A stretch of DNA of 64,000 bases from Lacticaseibacillus paracasei subsp. paracasei (GTDB lineage Bacteria; Bacillota; Bacilli; Lactobacillales; Lactobacillaceae): the NCBI RefSeq assembly GCF_000829035.1, contig NZ_AP012541.1, forward strand, positions 1,178,001-1,242,000. Direction: 5' to 3'. This document shows positions 44,062-53,424 of this stretch, piece after piece. The notes beneath the pieces are model-generated. The model saw nothing but the letters and a program-made list of their open reading frames with translations. It was not told where the DNA came from and did no database searches. The first letter of the stretch is position 1. Each line of letters opens with the position of its first letter. The translations under genes were made by a program, and so were the position numbers.

Positions 44062-45371
44062 GTAACCGTTCAATAGGCGCACAGCCCTGGGGAAAGCACC
44101 AGATGTCAGGGCTTGTTTGTCGTACCTATGGCACGTTAAACAAGATTAAACGCTGATAAAAGATCTGATAATGCGTGAATTTAAGTGACAACCATACGCA
44201 TTCGGCAGAACCGTACAATTTTTGTCCGGACCATTGACATTCTTGCCGTGATTGATGCAGAAAGTACTATCTCTGCTAACACGAACCGGATTCAGGAGTA
44301 CGTTGCTTTAGTTGAAAAGCTTAGCGTGCCAGTTCGTTCGGGCGCCGATACGCAACTCTATAATGATTTTAAAAATATGCTTGATGCCTACGATGATGTG
44401 ATGAAGGGCATTCACAAACTTGAAGACGACCTTGACGAGCTGGCAAATGATATTGCCTTTAACCACGGCAGTCAGGAAGCAGGACATTTGCAAAAGATGC
44501 TGCGCGACAAGGCAATTCCTGCTTATCAGCTGATGTTGCAACAGGCAGCGCGGATTCAAGGATTGGCGAATGATCCGACTTTTCCCGACCAGATTGCTCA
44601 TTCTCAGCAAGGTAGCGATGATCTCGATGCGGCGCACGCTGTTGGTCAGCAGGATGTTTTAGTTGCCCGATTACAACGAACGAAAAAATGGGCGGCCGCG
44701 CAGTTAACCCGACTTGCCTTGAGTATGAGCCCGACTTCCTCGGCCATTGATAGCAGTTTGGATTCAATCTATCTTGTGTTTAATACGTTGCTAGGCATCG
44801 TGCATTTATTGAGTCAGGAACTGGAACATGCAAAGCGCCAAGCAATTGATATCAAGGCGTTGTCGCGCCAACTAGATACCTTGTTATCTCATTACCAGCA
44901 GCTGGAGATTCCCGCCCGCGTGCCGCGTCATTTGCCAGTTGATCGCGAGGTTGAAGATGCCAGCGACTTGCTAGATGCCTCGACCATGGGACCTGTCCGT
45001 TATTTAGCCAATGCCGCGGTTAAAAAGCCGGCGAGCGAAGCGGACAATCCGACAGTGACGGATGACGCGCCGAGTGAACAGGCACAATTAGCAGGGTTGC
45101 GTGAGTTCCGGCAACAGTTGATGATTGATGACAATCACGGACGAGTTGATCATGATCTGACCCTGAAAACAGTTAGCGCCCGTGATGAGATCGTCAAATT
45201 GTTTGCCGTGACCTACCACGATGACTTGACTGGATTTGCCCCGTTTGGTCGGGATGCTCAGACAGTGCAATCAATAACGAACACACCACCATTGCAGTTG
45301 CGGGTCGCCGGTGAAGATTACGCGTGATGTTGCCGTGCGATTTCAGTTTTTCGTTTGCCTAGGGGGATTTT

Positions 45372-46105
45372 ATGGCTAACATGACGAATCTTGATCGATT
45401 GATCATCAATGAATTGCTCGATCACGGGGTATTCACAACGACGCCGTTGGCAGCCGCGACCCAACAAAGCCGTGCTGCCATCGCTGAGCTTAAAAAGCCG
45501 TCTGTGCAGCAACGGATCGGCAATTATTTTAAAAATCTGCTCGGTCTTGCACCGGACAATTTTCAGGAGAACTTATTGTTGTTGGCGGGCACCGCTAAGC
45601 TGAATTCAGCGCAGGTGCACGTACTTTTGGCAACGGTAAAAACGGTGATCAATGAGCCTGAATTGCAAGGCAAAGATGAGGATCGCGCAGTTGCAACGCA
45701 AAAAATTGTGCGGCAGGTGCACAGTGAAGTGACGGAGCTGGACGAACGCGAAATCTTGCGGTTAATCGACAGCTTGTTTGTGAAGCGGTTTGGCTTGTTC
45801 ACGCCGGATCGGTTAGAGGAAGACCAGGAGAACACCCCAGCGGAAATTGACGATTATTGGGAGGTCAGTCCGGACTTTAACGAGTTTGCCCAAAACTTAG
45901 TGAATCATTTGGGCCAATCCGCGCCCGCAAACGACTTGAATGAGCTGCAACAGGTGAGTCGAGTGCTGCTGGCCGAGCAGTTTATGAGTCCGAAAACCAA
46001 CCCGCAAACTTGGCCATTGCTCGTTGCTCATAAAGAGGAGATCGCTGACCAATGGCGCCAAGGCGGCCGGTTTATCTTAGAAGTCGGTGACCACCCTAGA
46101 TTGCA
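45372..46105 (+). pseudogene. jetB: Wadjet jetB (MukE-like), 3' end altered by IS30
   Basis: About 245 codons from ATG 45372 (AGGGGGAT upstream). The protein begins MANMTNLDRLIINELLDHGVF and has winged-helix-like helical content, ending in WRQGGRFILEVGDHPRL where the IS30 element starts. In Wadjet this subunit (DUF4194/MukE type) links JetA and JetC. Most of it seems present; the original end, and the separation from jetC, are gone. The as-read ORF stops at 46109, just inside the IS. Confidence 0.65.
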
Positions 46106-47134
46106 ATAATAAAGTTACCACCTAGAAAGAGGCTTGCTCACTGCTTGAACTGGGGTTTGCCAACGGAGACATTTTCTAGGTTTGTTATTGATAAGCGCTG
46201 TGGCTTGTTGAATATCGGTCTCTGAAACCTGATCAAACTGTGTTCCCTTCGGGAAATAGTAGCGAAGTTCTCGATTGAACCGTTCATTTGTGCCCCGTTC
46301 ATTCGGGTGATAGGCGTGGCAAAAGTAAACCGGTATCCGATAGCGCTTTGTAAGCGCCTGATCGCAGGAAAACTCTTTACCGTGATCAACCGTCACTGAT
46401 CGAACCGGACCCGGAAAGTCCACCATCAGTCTTGCAAATCCCTTGAGAACAGCATTTTGTGATAAGTTTTCAAGCTTAGTTGTCGCCATTAAACGTGTCA
46501 CCCGATCGACAATGGTCAAAACAGCAGCCTTTGACCCGCGACCACCGCGAACTGTATCCATCTCTAAATGTCCTTTTTCGGTTCGCCGATTAGCTGACTC
46601 ACTGCGAATCTCAATTGAGGTGCCTACTGCTTGGTTATAGCGCGACCGAAGGTCTTGTCTTCTTTTATGACGTTTACCGTGATCAAAGAGTTGGCTTGGC
46701 TGAAAATCGACTTGTCTTTGATAAATCCAGTGGTAAATCGTGTGTGGCGCACAGTGAACGGCATAACCGACCATTTCAGGGGACCAACCTAGGTTTAGCT
46801 TCTCAGTTACCATCCGCTTCAACTTAGGCGTTAAAATCGAGTGCCGACCACAACGATGCCGACAAGTATCGGCATGATCCTGAGCTATAATGGCGCAGTA
46901 ATCACCTTCAGGGCAACGGTGAAGCTCATGCCTAATAGAAATACGAGAGCGGCCTAAGGTCGCGGCGATGTATTGAATCGTGTGGTGTTGCATCAGTTCT
47001 ATCTGAGATCGTTCAATTAAGGTTATAATGGCCATGGGACCTGTCCTTCTCTCTAGATGGTATGTTATGCAAACACCATTTTAGCAAGAACGGACAGGTC
47101 TTTTTTCACATTTTCTGGGTGGTAACTTTAATTA
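46106..47134 (-). mobile_element. IS30-family insertion sequence, about 1.03 kb
   Basis: The ends, read outward, are GGTGGTAACTTTATTAT and GGTGGTAACTTTAATTA. Both are followed by TGCAATCTAGG, so the element either sits in an 18-bp palindrome (CCTAGATTGCAATCTAGG) with TGCA duplicated, or its inverted repeats extend 11 bases further each way (46095-47145). It carries one transposase gene. It separates jetB from the jetC remnant. Confidence 0.8.
46115..47035 (-). CDS. IS30-family transposase
   Basis: 306 residues. The N-terminal helix-turn-helix is LIERSQIELMQHHTIQYIAATLGRSRISIRHELHR. The DDE core has GHLEMDTVRGG, SVTVDHGKEF and HPNERGTNERFNRELR. The C-terminal LINNKPRKCLRWQTPVQ is typical of IS30. 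The frame is intact. Confidence 0.95.
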   Translation of the reverse strand: MAIITLIERSQIELMQHHTIQYIAATLGRSRISIRHELHRCPEGDYCAIIAQDHADTCRHRCGRHSILTPKLKRMVTEKLNLGWSPEMVGYAVHCAPHTIYHWIYQRQVDFQPSQLFDHGKRHKRRQDLRSRYNQAVGTSIEIRSESANRRTEKGHLEMDTVRGGRGSKAAVLTIVDRVTRLMATTKLENLSQNAVLKGFARLMVDFPGPVRSVTVDHGKEFSCDQALTKRYRIPVYFCHAYHPNERGTNERFNRELRYYFPKGTQFDQVSETDIQQATALINNKPRKCLRWQTPVQAVSKPLSRW

Positions 47135-47138
47135 TGCA

Positions 47139-49421
47139 ATCTAGGCATATTCAAGAAATCCAACTTGATCCTTACAGTCAACGATTTGCCCGTAATGCAA
47201 CGAATCAGGAAAAGTTGACCCATACTAAGCAAGAGGTTGTTGCATATACAGCGCAACTGGCCGACCTTAAAAAGGCTGCAGACGAGATTGCGGCAAGTTT
47301 AGAAGTATTGCGCGAGGCCAAAGCTGAACAGGACCAACTGGTGAAGCGCCGTGAACAGTATGATCAGCAGATTAAGAATAGTCAGGCTCAACTCGATCAA
47401 TATCGCGGCACTGAGATCAAAATAACGACTTTGGAGAAACAACTGACTGACTTAACAGCAGCCCAGGCGAAGTTGGCGCACCAACGAGATGCCCATGTAC
47501 AGAACAATCTGACGCCGCTTAAAGTACGGCTTTTAGCGCGGACGAGCGTGCTCAATGACTTTTCCAGCGTTATGGCTGATGACGATTGGTCGGTGATTGA
47601 AGACCAATTGAGTCATTACATGCATCAGTTAACTGCCGCGAAGGTTCAGTATGATGGTATTGAGGAAACGATCAATCGCCTGAGCGCCGATGTCGGCATT
47701 ACTAAACAGATGCAGACTAAAATGGGCACTGCGATTGATGACCGCGTCCAAGGTTTCGGCAGTAATCGGGTTCGTGAAGGATTGCAAAAGGATAACACCA
47801 GCATTCACGAGGCTGGTGCGGCGCAAATGAATACGCAATACCAACCGTTACGTGATCAACAGGCCGCCATTTTGGCCAAACATCCTGATCTGAAAGTTAT
47901 GTTGCAAGATGCGACAATTTTGCCGCAGTTGAAAGCAATCCGGAAGCAATCCGGAAGCAACTCAAACCATTAGTGGCGACCTTGAGAAACTTGCTGACGG
48001 AAATTGCTGGCAACGAACGAACCCAAGCATCGCTGCGAGACAGAATCGCGGAACTAAAAGGCACAATTGATCCTGATTTCGATGCAGTTAAACTTGCTAA
48101 TACCATTGCCAAACTAAAGGCAGATCGCGCCGCTCTGAAAATTGACCCTGAGTTACCACAGCGTTTGGCAGCGGCAATCGCCAAGCAAAAGAAATTCACG
48201 CAGCAGCTTCAGGCCGTTGAATCGGAAATTAATCGGCGGCAAGGGATCATCCAAACACTAACCGTCACAATCGAAACCGACTCAGCACAGTTGCACCTGC
48301 TCGCCACTGACATTGTGTCGAAGTTGAAAACTTTAAGTCCGTATCTTCCTGACGATGTGCATTTAGCGAAAGTTGACGAGCTATTGGCATTTGCCCACAG
48401 CAATCGCAGCCGGATCCGCAGCAGCAACTTTTCGGACATTACCAATCAAATTAGCCGCCTCATTCATAGATCGGATGGGCACGGTGAAGATTTGAATGCC
48501 TTGGATGTTTTGTTTGCTGACCGCGGTTTCCCGGCTGAAGCCAGCGCCATGCGGCAACAACGTTCTGTTTCAGAAAACGGCTTGACGATTGTTGCTTTTG
48601 ATATCAATGAAGCGCTGAAATTGCTATATGATGATCACGCCGCTGTCGAAAAGGCGCTTGCTGAAGAAAAAAGCGGCAATGACATGGCCTACACGACCTT
48701 TGTTCAGGCAGACGTGGCAGCGATTAGTGCGCAGTATCAAGTTATCGAGACCTACAATCAAATTTTGGCAGAAGGCGCCGGTCACCAGCACATTAAGCTG
48801 AAAGTTGAACTGACGCCGATCAACGGCATTGCCCCAGAAGCAATTCAAGAAGCCTGCGACGCCCAACTGCAACAACGCCCCCATCTCGAAGCCTTAGTGA
48901 AACAGCGCCTTGATCAATTGGCGAACAACACGGAAATTTCCAATGACGACGAAGCCTTTTTTACGACGGCGGAGGAACTACTTGATACCCGCGAGTGGTC
49001 TGACTTCAAGGTCTTGATTCGCCGCCGCCAAAGTGCTGACGATGATTTTGAAGTGGTTGATGACAAATTCGTTCAATCCGGTGGGTCCGGCGCTGAAAAG
49101 GCGCAGGCCATGGTCTTGCCATTGCTCATAGTGCCAAAAATGGTCCTACAACGCTCCAATCGCGCTGATGCCCCGCATTTGGTGATGTTTGACGAGTTTG
49201 CGGACAAACTGGATCCAGAAACTGCGAAGTCGTTTGCGAAAACGATTGTCAATTTTGGCTTCAGTTTTATCGCCACCATGCCAAGCGGCGCGCAAAACAA
49301 ACTCTTGGCAGATGGGGTTGATAACATCGTTTGGGATGTGATGGGTTCCCCGCAACAAGGTGACGGGAAATTCCACCTTAATCGCGTCCAACAAAACTTT
49401 ATTTGGAAAAAGGACGACTAA
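47139..49421 (+). pseudogene. jetC: Wadjet jetC (SMC-like ATPase), 5' truncated and frameshifted
   Basis: The remnant begins at the IS30 end with coiled coil (SRHIQEIQLDPYSQRFARNA...) and lacks any Walker A motif. At 47935-47956 GCAATCCGGAA is tandemly duplicated (11 bp), shifting the frame: the first part stops at 47973 and the second runs 47973-49421. Removing one unit gives KAIRKQLKPLVATLRNLLTEIAG, a continuous coil. The second part ends with the SMC signature VQSGGSGAEKAQ and Walker B LVMFDEFADKLDPE. JetC would be the DNA-extruding motor; here it cannot work. Confidence 0.85.
47935..47956 (+). repeat. 11-bp tandem duplication in jetC
   Basis: Two exact copies of GCAATCCGGAA, followed by a partial third GCAA. 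The 11-bp addition shifts the reading frame; contraction to one copy would restore it. Confidence 0.9.
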
Positions 49422-49445
49422 TCAGAGAATCGTGGGGTAGTAGAA

Positions 49446-50261
49446 GTGAGCTCATATATTGACGCCTTTGAAAAGGTCACCGGGCAGCCGGCACCGCCGG
49501 AAGCTGGCAAACTCGATCAACTTTTCAATCAAATCAGACAAGGGAAAACGTTGCCGCCACGCGGGCAGCAAGCCGTTGCGATGGGATTAACTGCGCACAC
49601 GCTTAATGACGCACGGGAAGACCCAGCACTTTTTGCCTATTATCGCTGGGTCATGACCCACTGCTTTAAATCGGGTCAGGTCAACGAACTGACTGCCCGA
49701 CTCATCGGTATGGCCTTTACCTCGGCTAATATTTTTGACACCGACTTGCCCCAACCGCTGACCCTCAATCCCTGGCAGCTCACACCTATGCTCGACTTTC
49801 CACTGAAAAACAAACAAGCCGTTGTCATCGAAAACAACGGCGTCTTTGCTTTACTACACCAAGAACATCCCGACTGGCCGTTAATCTTACAGTCTGGCAA
49901 CGACTTTAACGAGGTTTATGTCCAACTCATCCAACGACCTGAGGCGCGGGGGATGCGCTACGTCTACCTCGGTGATCTCGACAGCGCCGGCATTCAAATG
50001 GCCGATCAGTTTGCAAGGCTGTTGAAGCAAACATCAGCCGAAGAAGTGGCGGCGTTGCAACAACCAACCGATGTTCGACTTTGGTTAGCTGATCTTGGCA
50101 AAATAGACGTTCGCCGCACCAAGCAACGCAAGGTCGTCTCGCCGGTCTATCAAGCAGAGATGACGACGATTGCACTTTTTGGGAAGTTTATTGAGCAGGA
50201 ACAGTTGATGGGGGTTTATGAGGAACGGATTGCTGAGTGGCTTGAAGCGACAGAAGTTTGA
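49446..50261 (+). CDS. jetD: TOPRIM nuclease subunit of Wadjet (JetD-like)
   Basis: 271 residues. The TOPRIM signature is visible: a Glu in AVVIENNGVFALL (about 122) and the DxD in VYLGDLDSAGIQMADQF (about 182-188). In Wadjet, JetD cuts plasmid DNA once the SMC complex has finished extruding it. It is shorter than typical JetD (about 400 residues) and resembles the DUF2399-type end. GTG 49446 has a weak GGGGTAG upstream, 24 bases after jetC. It is the only undamaged member of the locus. Confidence 0.72.
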   Translation: MSSYIDAFEKVTGQPAPPEAGKLDQLFNQIRQGKTLPPRGQQAVAMGLTAHTLNDAREDPALFAYYRWVMTHCFKSGQVNELTARLIGMAFTSANIFDTDLPQPLTLNPWQLTPMLDFPLKNKQAVVIENNGVFALLHQEHPDWPLILQSGNDFNEVYVQLIQRPEARGMRYVYLGDLDSAGIQMADQFARLLKQTSAEEVAALQQPTDVRLWLADLGKIDVRRTKQRKVVSPVYQAEMTTIALFGKFIEQEQLMGVYEERIAEWLEATEV

Positions 50262-50305
50262 TGAAAAGCTATTTGATAAAGGCCCTATACACATTAGGAG
50301 AAACT

Positions 50306-50959
50306 ATGGTTACTTACACAATCAAAAACTATCATCCAGAAATGCTGGAAAGTTGGCTTCGTTGTCGCGCCTTGGCCTATATGCGAAGTTCGTTTCAAGA
50401 CGAAATCACGGCTGAAAAAGAGCATGTTTCGGCTGACAATGGCATCTCATTAGTTGCCGTCAAGGATCAGCAGGTAATTGGCATTGCCGAGGCGATTTTT
50501 TTAGATCATGGTGAGGCAAAGGCTGAGTCATATGGTTTGCCTCCAAACACTGTGCTTACAACACTTGATACGCTGGCGGTGCATCCTGATTATCAGCATG
50601 TCGGGATTGCCAAAGCATTGCTGACACATTTAAAGAAGCAGCTAGAGTCACGAGGAGGCGTTTTGCTAATTTATACGCTAGATGATGAGGCGGCAAATGG
50701 ATTATACAAGACAATTGGCGCCAAACTTTGTTATAAAGCCTCAATTGTTCATGGCCACAGTCCCCACAATCACGTGCCGCAATGGACTGATTTTCAGGTG
50801 ACAAAAGATGGAGAAGTTACTGTTTATGATGAACACGGTAATGAAGTCCCATATGGGCAAGATATGGAAACATACTATGTCGGTAAGGTCAGAAACTTCA
50901 AAGAGCTTACGAGTATTAGTGAAATTGTGACCGAGCATGTGTATACATTGGCAGTCTAA
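50306..50959 (+). CDS. GNAT N-acetyltransferase
   Basis: 217 residues from ATG 50306 behind TAGGAGAA. The GNAT core spans about 1-150 with motif A near LDTLAVHPDYQHVGIAKALLTHL and YTLDDEAANGLYKTIGA. The last 60 residues (WTDFQVTKDGEVTVYDEHGNEV...) form an extra strand-rich tail. It lies 44 bases after jetD but is probably unrelated in function. Substrate unknown. Confidence 0.88.
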   Translation: MVTYTIKNYHPEMLESWLRCRALAYMRSSFQDEITAEKEHVSADNGISLVAVKDQQVIGIAEAIFLDHGEAKAESYGLPPNTVLTTLDTLAVHPDYQHVGIAKALLTHLKKQLESRGGVLLIYTLDDEAANGLYKTIGAKLCYKASIVHGHSPHNHVPQWTDFQVTKDGEVTVYDEHGNEVPYGQDMETYYVGKVRNFKELTSISEIVTEHVYTLAV

Positions 50960-51260
50960 GCAAGATCCATCTTTATGAATTGATAAATGATTCAACAAAC
51001 CTTGTTTACTGCAAAAATTAAGTTCATGTTTTTTCGTTAAAAGTTTGATCAATAAAATGACCAATCCGTAGTGATCGATCTTTGAGGACCGGTTGAATTT
51101 TACTTATTTAGCGGCTGTTGACCTAGCCAGGTACAAAATATCTTGCAGAACCGGTTTCACAATAGTGGTTGTTGAATAATTCATAACGTATGATGGCAGT
51201 TACGCTTCCTTTTGTGCGAAGAAAAAGCCAGAAATTCGGTTGAATTCATCTCACATGATG

Positions 51261-51301
51261 TTATCCCACTGTGTTTACATTGGGATAATTCGTGATATAA
51301 T
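51261..51301 (+). promoter_or_regulatory. Promoter and operator of the toxin-antitoxin operon
   Basis: TTATCCCA (51261-51268) and TGGGATAA (51281-51288) form a dyad that covers the -35 box TTTACA (51274-51279). The -10 TATAAT (51296-51301) follows 16 bases later. Typical of antitoxin autoregulation. The remainder of the gap 50960-51260 shows nothing recognisable. Confidence 0.75.
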
Positions 51302-51332
51302 TAAGTTGTTAGATAGGAAGGAGTGGTTAGCA

Positions 51333-51602
51333 ATGGCAGCCACAAAGAAAGAAACTCGCTTGAATATTCGTATTGATCCTGAATTAAAAAGTGCTGCTCA
51401 AATCGTAGCAAATGATATGGGCATCGACTTGACCGCAGCTGTTACGATGTTCATGACGAAAATGGTGAAGGATCACGCCCTCCCGTTTACCCCAACAAGT
51501 CTACCAGTTGAAACCTTACAGGCGCTGAAAGAAGCAAAGCACCCAGAGCTGCTCAAAAAATACAGCACACCTGATGACATGTGGAGAGACTTGAATGTAT
51601 AG
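51333..51602 (+). CDS. RelB/DinJ-family antitoxin
   Basis: 89 residues. The N-terminal ribbon-helix-helix (ETRLNIRIDPELKSAAQIVANDMGIDLTAAVTMFMTKMV) binds DNA and the C-terminal helices bind the toxin. AGGAAGGAG precedes ATG 51333. It overlaps the toxin gene by 8 bases, the usual arrangement, and likely represses the operon through the dyad upstream. Confidence 0.94.
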   Translation: MAATKKETRLNIRIDPELKSAAQIVANDMGIDLTAAVTMFMTKMVKDHALPFTPTSLPVETLQALKEAKHPELLKKYSTPDDMWRDLNV

Positions 51603-51897
51603 TCTGGTTCCGACGCCTACATTTAAGCGCGATCTAAAACGACTCTCCAAGAAGCATTGGCCGATGGACGAACTAAAGACGGCTGTTAATCTCCTAGCTG
51701 CTGGTACAAATGCTGAACTATTAAGCAAAAAGTATGCAGATCATGCCTTGTCTTCAAGCAGCGAGTGGAAAGGATATCGTGAACTACATGTTGACGGCCC
51801 TCGTGGCGGCTGGTTGCTAATCTATAAAATTAAGCAGCAAGATCTTATTTTAACCCTAGTTAGAACCGGATCTCATCATAACCTTCTGGGTAAATAG
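51595..51897 (+). CDS. YafQ/RelE-family toxin
   Basis: 100 residues, a RelE-fold ribosome-dependent mRNA interferase. The start PTPTFKRDLKRLSKK, the HALSSSSEWKGYRELHVDGPRGGWLLIYKI core and the closing LVRTGSHHNLLG, with its His, are typical of YafQ. It cleaves translated mRNA unless bound by the antitoxin. Terminator follows at once. Confidence 0.94.
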   Translation: MYSLVPTPTFKRDLKRLSKKHWPMDELKTAVNLLAAGTNAELLSKKYADHALSSSSEWKGYRELHVDGPRGGWLLIYKIKQQDLILTLVRTGSHHNLLGK

Positions 51898-51904
51898 AAT
51901 TACG

Positions 51905-51931
51905 AAAGGCCGTCCAAAAAGGGCGGCTTTT
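51905..51931 (+). terminator. Terminator of the toxin-antitoxin operon
   Basis: AAAGGCCGTCC pairs with GGGCGGCTTTT across an A5 loop (one G-U). Confidence 0.8.
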
Positions 51932-52157
51932 GTGTTGTGGTCAACCAGCAGATTCATTCGTCAATATACACGTGACTTAACGCCAATCCTCAATCAGCGA
52001 TTAGAAATCGCGAACTCGTCGGCCCAGTAAAAATGTTCAGTTATCCAGATGGGTTGGGTGATCTGGGGAAGTGAGCATCAATAAGATGCCAATCTTTATC
52101 ATGCAGGGTTGGAACGAAAATTTAACCCAATGGTGACACGGTTCATCACTTAAAAAG

Positions 52158-52379
52158 GTGGACTATGGGTTACAACGGCCAACTAAAATATCGATTATCA
52201 ATTCTTTGGTGACTAATAGAGTGAAGCTGCCACCTTTGCCTGACAGAAGAAATGCGTTGATTGGGTTCATCATGAAGGCAAATAAGGCGACTTATTTGGC
52301 GAATGACCGCGGCTTTGATGAATGGTATGTCAAACAGTATGAGCACTGGTTGGAACAGGAAGCTTCTGTTGGAAAATAG
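52158..52379 (+). CDS. Small hypothetical protein
   Basis: 73 codons from GTG 52158, with AAAAAGG upstream. The second half (ALIGFIMKANKATYLANDRGFDEWYVKQYEHWL) looks like real coding sequence. I do not recognise it. It may be the tail of a decayed gene, since the preceding 250 bases show only short open stretches. The start is uncertain. Confidence 0.35.
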   Translation: MDYGLQRPTKISIINSLVTNRVKLPPLPDRRNALIGFIMKANKATYLANDRGFDEWYVKQYEHWLEQEASVGK

Positions 52380-52601
52380 TAAGGGTTGCCGATGGCCGTC
52401 TATCAAATTCGCACGAAAACCATTTTGCTGGGTAAAACGCTGATTTTATGGCTTTAGTTTTGAGATGAGCGTAGGTTAAGCTTAAGATGTTCGTGGATGA
52501 CTATTAGAAAGTTTTCAGTCACAGGACTAGACGGCTTTCTAGAGCAAAGCAGTTTCAAAACGGCACTTGAATTTGCAAAAAAATTGCTAGGGGTGGTTGC
52601 A

Positions 52602-53189
52602 GTGAACGGCAAACTTGGACCAATGCTTTACAAGGTTGGCGATATCGTTAACTGGTCAGACGGCACCGAGAAACATGTAGGCGAAAATATCATTGCTGAT
52701 TTTGGCGGCTCATTGGAAATGTTGGGAGAGCAACATTCTTATGACATTAGAAGTGTGCTGAATGGGAAACCAACACTTGTCAAACATATTCCGGAAGCTT
52801 GGATCAAGCAGCGACTTTCGACTAAACTTGAACGTCAAAAAGGTCTGGAAGAGTTGCGCGCCAAGGCAGCACAGTTTGACGATGACGCGTCTCGGACTGA
52901 ATTTGATCCTGAAGATGGCTTAAACATGGCCACTCCAGATGGATATTATGAATTTGAAACGTATTCAGGAAGTCGTTATCAAGTTGCCATTCATGGGAAG
53001 AATCGGCAACTGATCCGAAAAAATGCCACAGCCGCTATGCGTCAGGACGGCGTCGCTATCGAGATCATCTATATGGAAATTATCCCGGATCGATCGGGCT
53101 ATCTTGTTTTAGAACCTTTGGGGGAAGGCGAGGTAACAACACGACTGACTTCGCAGGTCGTTCGTGTTTGGCGAATCGAAATTTCATGA
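52602..53189 (+). CDS. Uncharacterised protein of about 195 residues
   Basis: I chose GTG 52602 because TAGGGGTGG lies before it and the product then begins MNGKLGPMLYKVGDIVNWSDG; the frame is open back to ATG 52497, which has no ribosome site. The protein is soluble and acidic, with two probable beta-rich parts (about 5-50 and 105-195) joined by a helical segment (LSTKLERQKGLEELRAKAAQ). I recognise no family. It sits between the toxin-antitoxin pair and tex. Confidence 0.6.
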   Translation: MNGKLGPMLYKVGDIVNWSDGTEKHVGENIIADFGGSLEMLGEQHSYDIRSVLNGKPTLVKHIPEAWIKQRLSTKLERQKGLEELRAKAAQFDDDASRTEFDPEDGLNMATPDGYYEFETYSGSRYQVAIHGKNRQLIRKNATAAMRQDGVAIEIIYMEIIPDRSGYLVLEPLGEGEVTTRLTSQVVRVWRIEIS

Positions 53190-53365
53190 GGCGGCTTACT
53201 TTCGACTTCTTGCCAAAATAGTCGATTAGCCACGCATTGTGAGTGCGTAACGCTACCTGACGATCATTGTCATAAGCGACTGGCCTTTTGGAATTTTTCG
53301 TGATCGAATCACCGAGCCAGAGTGGTCACTGATGGCATGAGGTTTTATATCAGGCAACTGGTTGT

Positions 53366-53371
53366 TATAAT
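53366..53371 (+). promoter_or_regulatory. Extended -10 promoter element upstream of tex
   Basis: TG-T-TATAAT lies 54 bases before the tex start. A clear -35 is not seen. Confidence 0.4.
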
Positions 53372-53424
53372 GGTGACTGCTGAATAACTAATTATCTTGA
53401 CTAGAAATCGTGAGGAACAACAAC

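Larger units (their letters stand above)
42881..44227 (+). mobile_element. IS3-family (IS150-group) insertion sequence, about 1.35 kb
   Basis: Two overlapping frames encode a helix-turn-helix OrfA and a DDE OrfB. The ends carry inverted repeats, GGACAAAAAT at the left and ATTTTTGTCC at the right, with further weaker matches. A clear target duplication is not seen; GGAC is repeated at 42881 and 44228 and could be part of it. It splits the jetA gene. Exact ends need comparison with another copy. Confidence 0.8.
42477..45327 (+). pseudogene. jetA: Wadjet jetA (MukF-like), interrupted by an IS3-family element
   Basis: The 5' part starts at ATG 42477 behind AAGGGAA and runs 134 codons (LLLASQLGLSVHHPLAGWFV...) before entering the IS. 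The frame then ends at a stop inside the IS at 42906-42908. The 3' part resumes after 44227 (ILAVIDAESTISANTNRIQEY...) and ends at 45327. Joining the flanks with a 4-base overlap restores one frame of about 499 codons, normal for a kleisin-like JetA. JetA bridges the SMC heads in the plasmid-cutting Wadjet complex. As read, no full product can be made. Confidence 0.75.
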
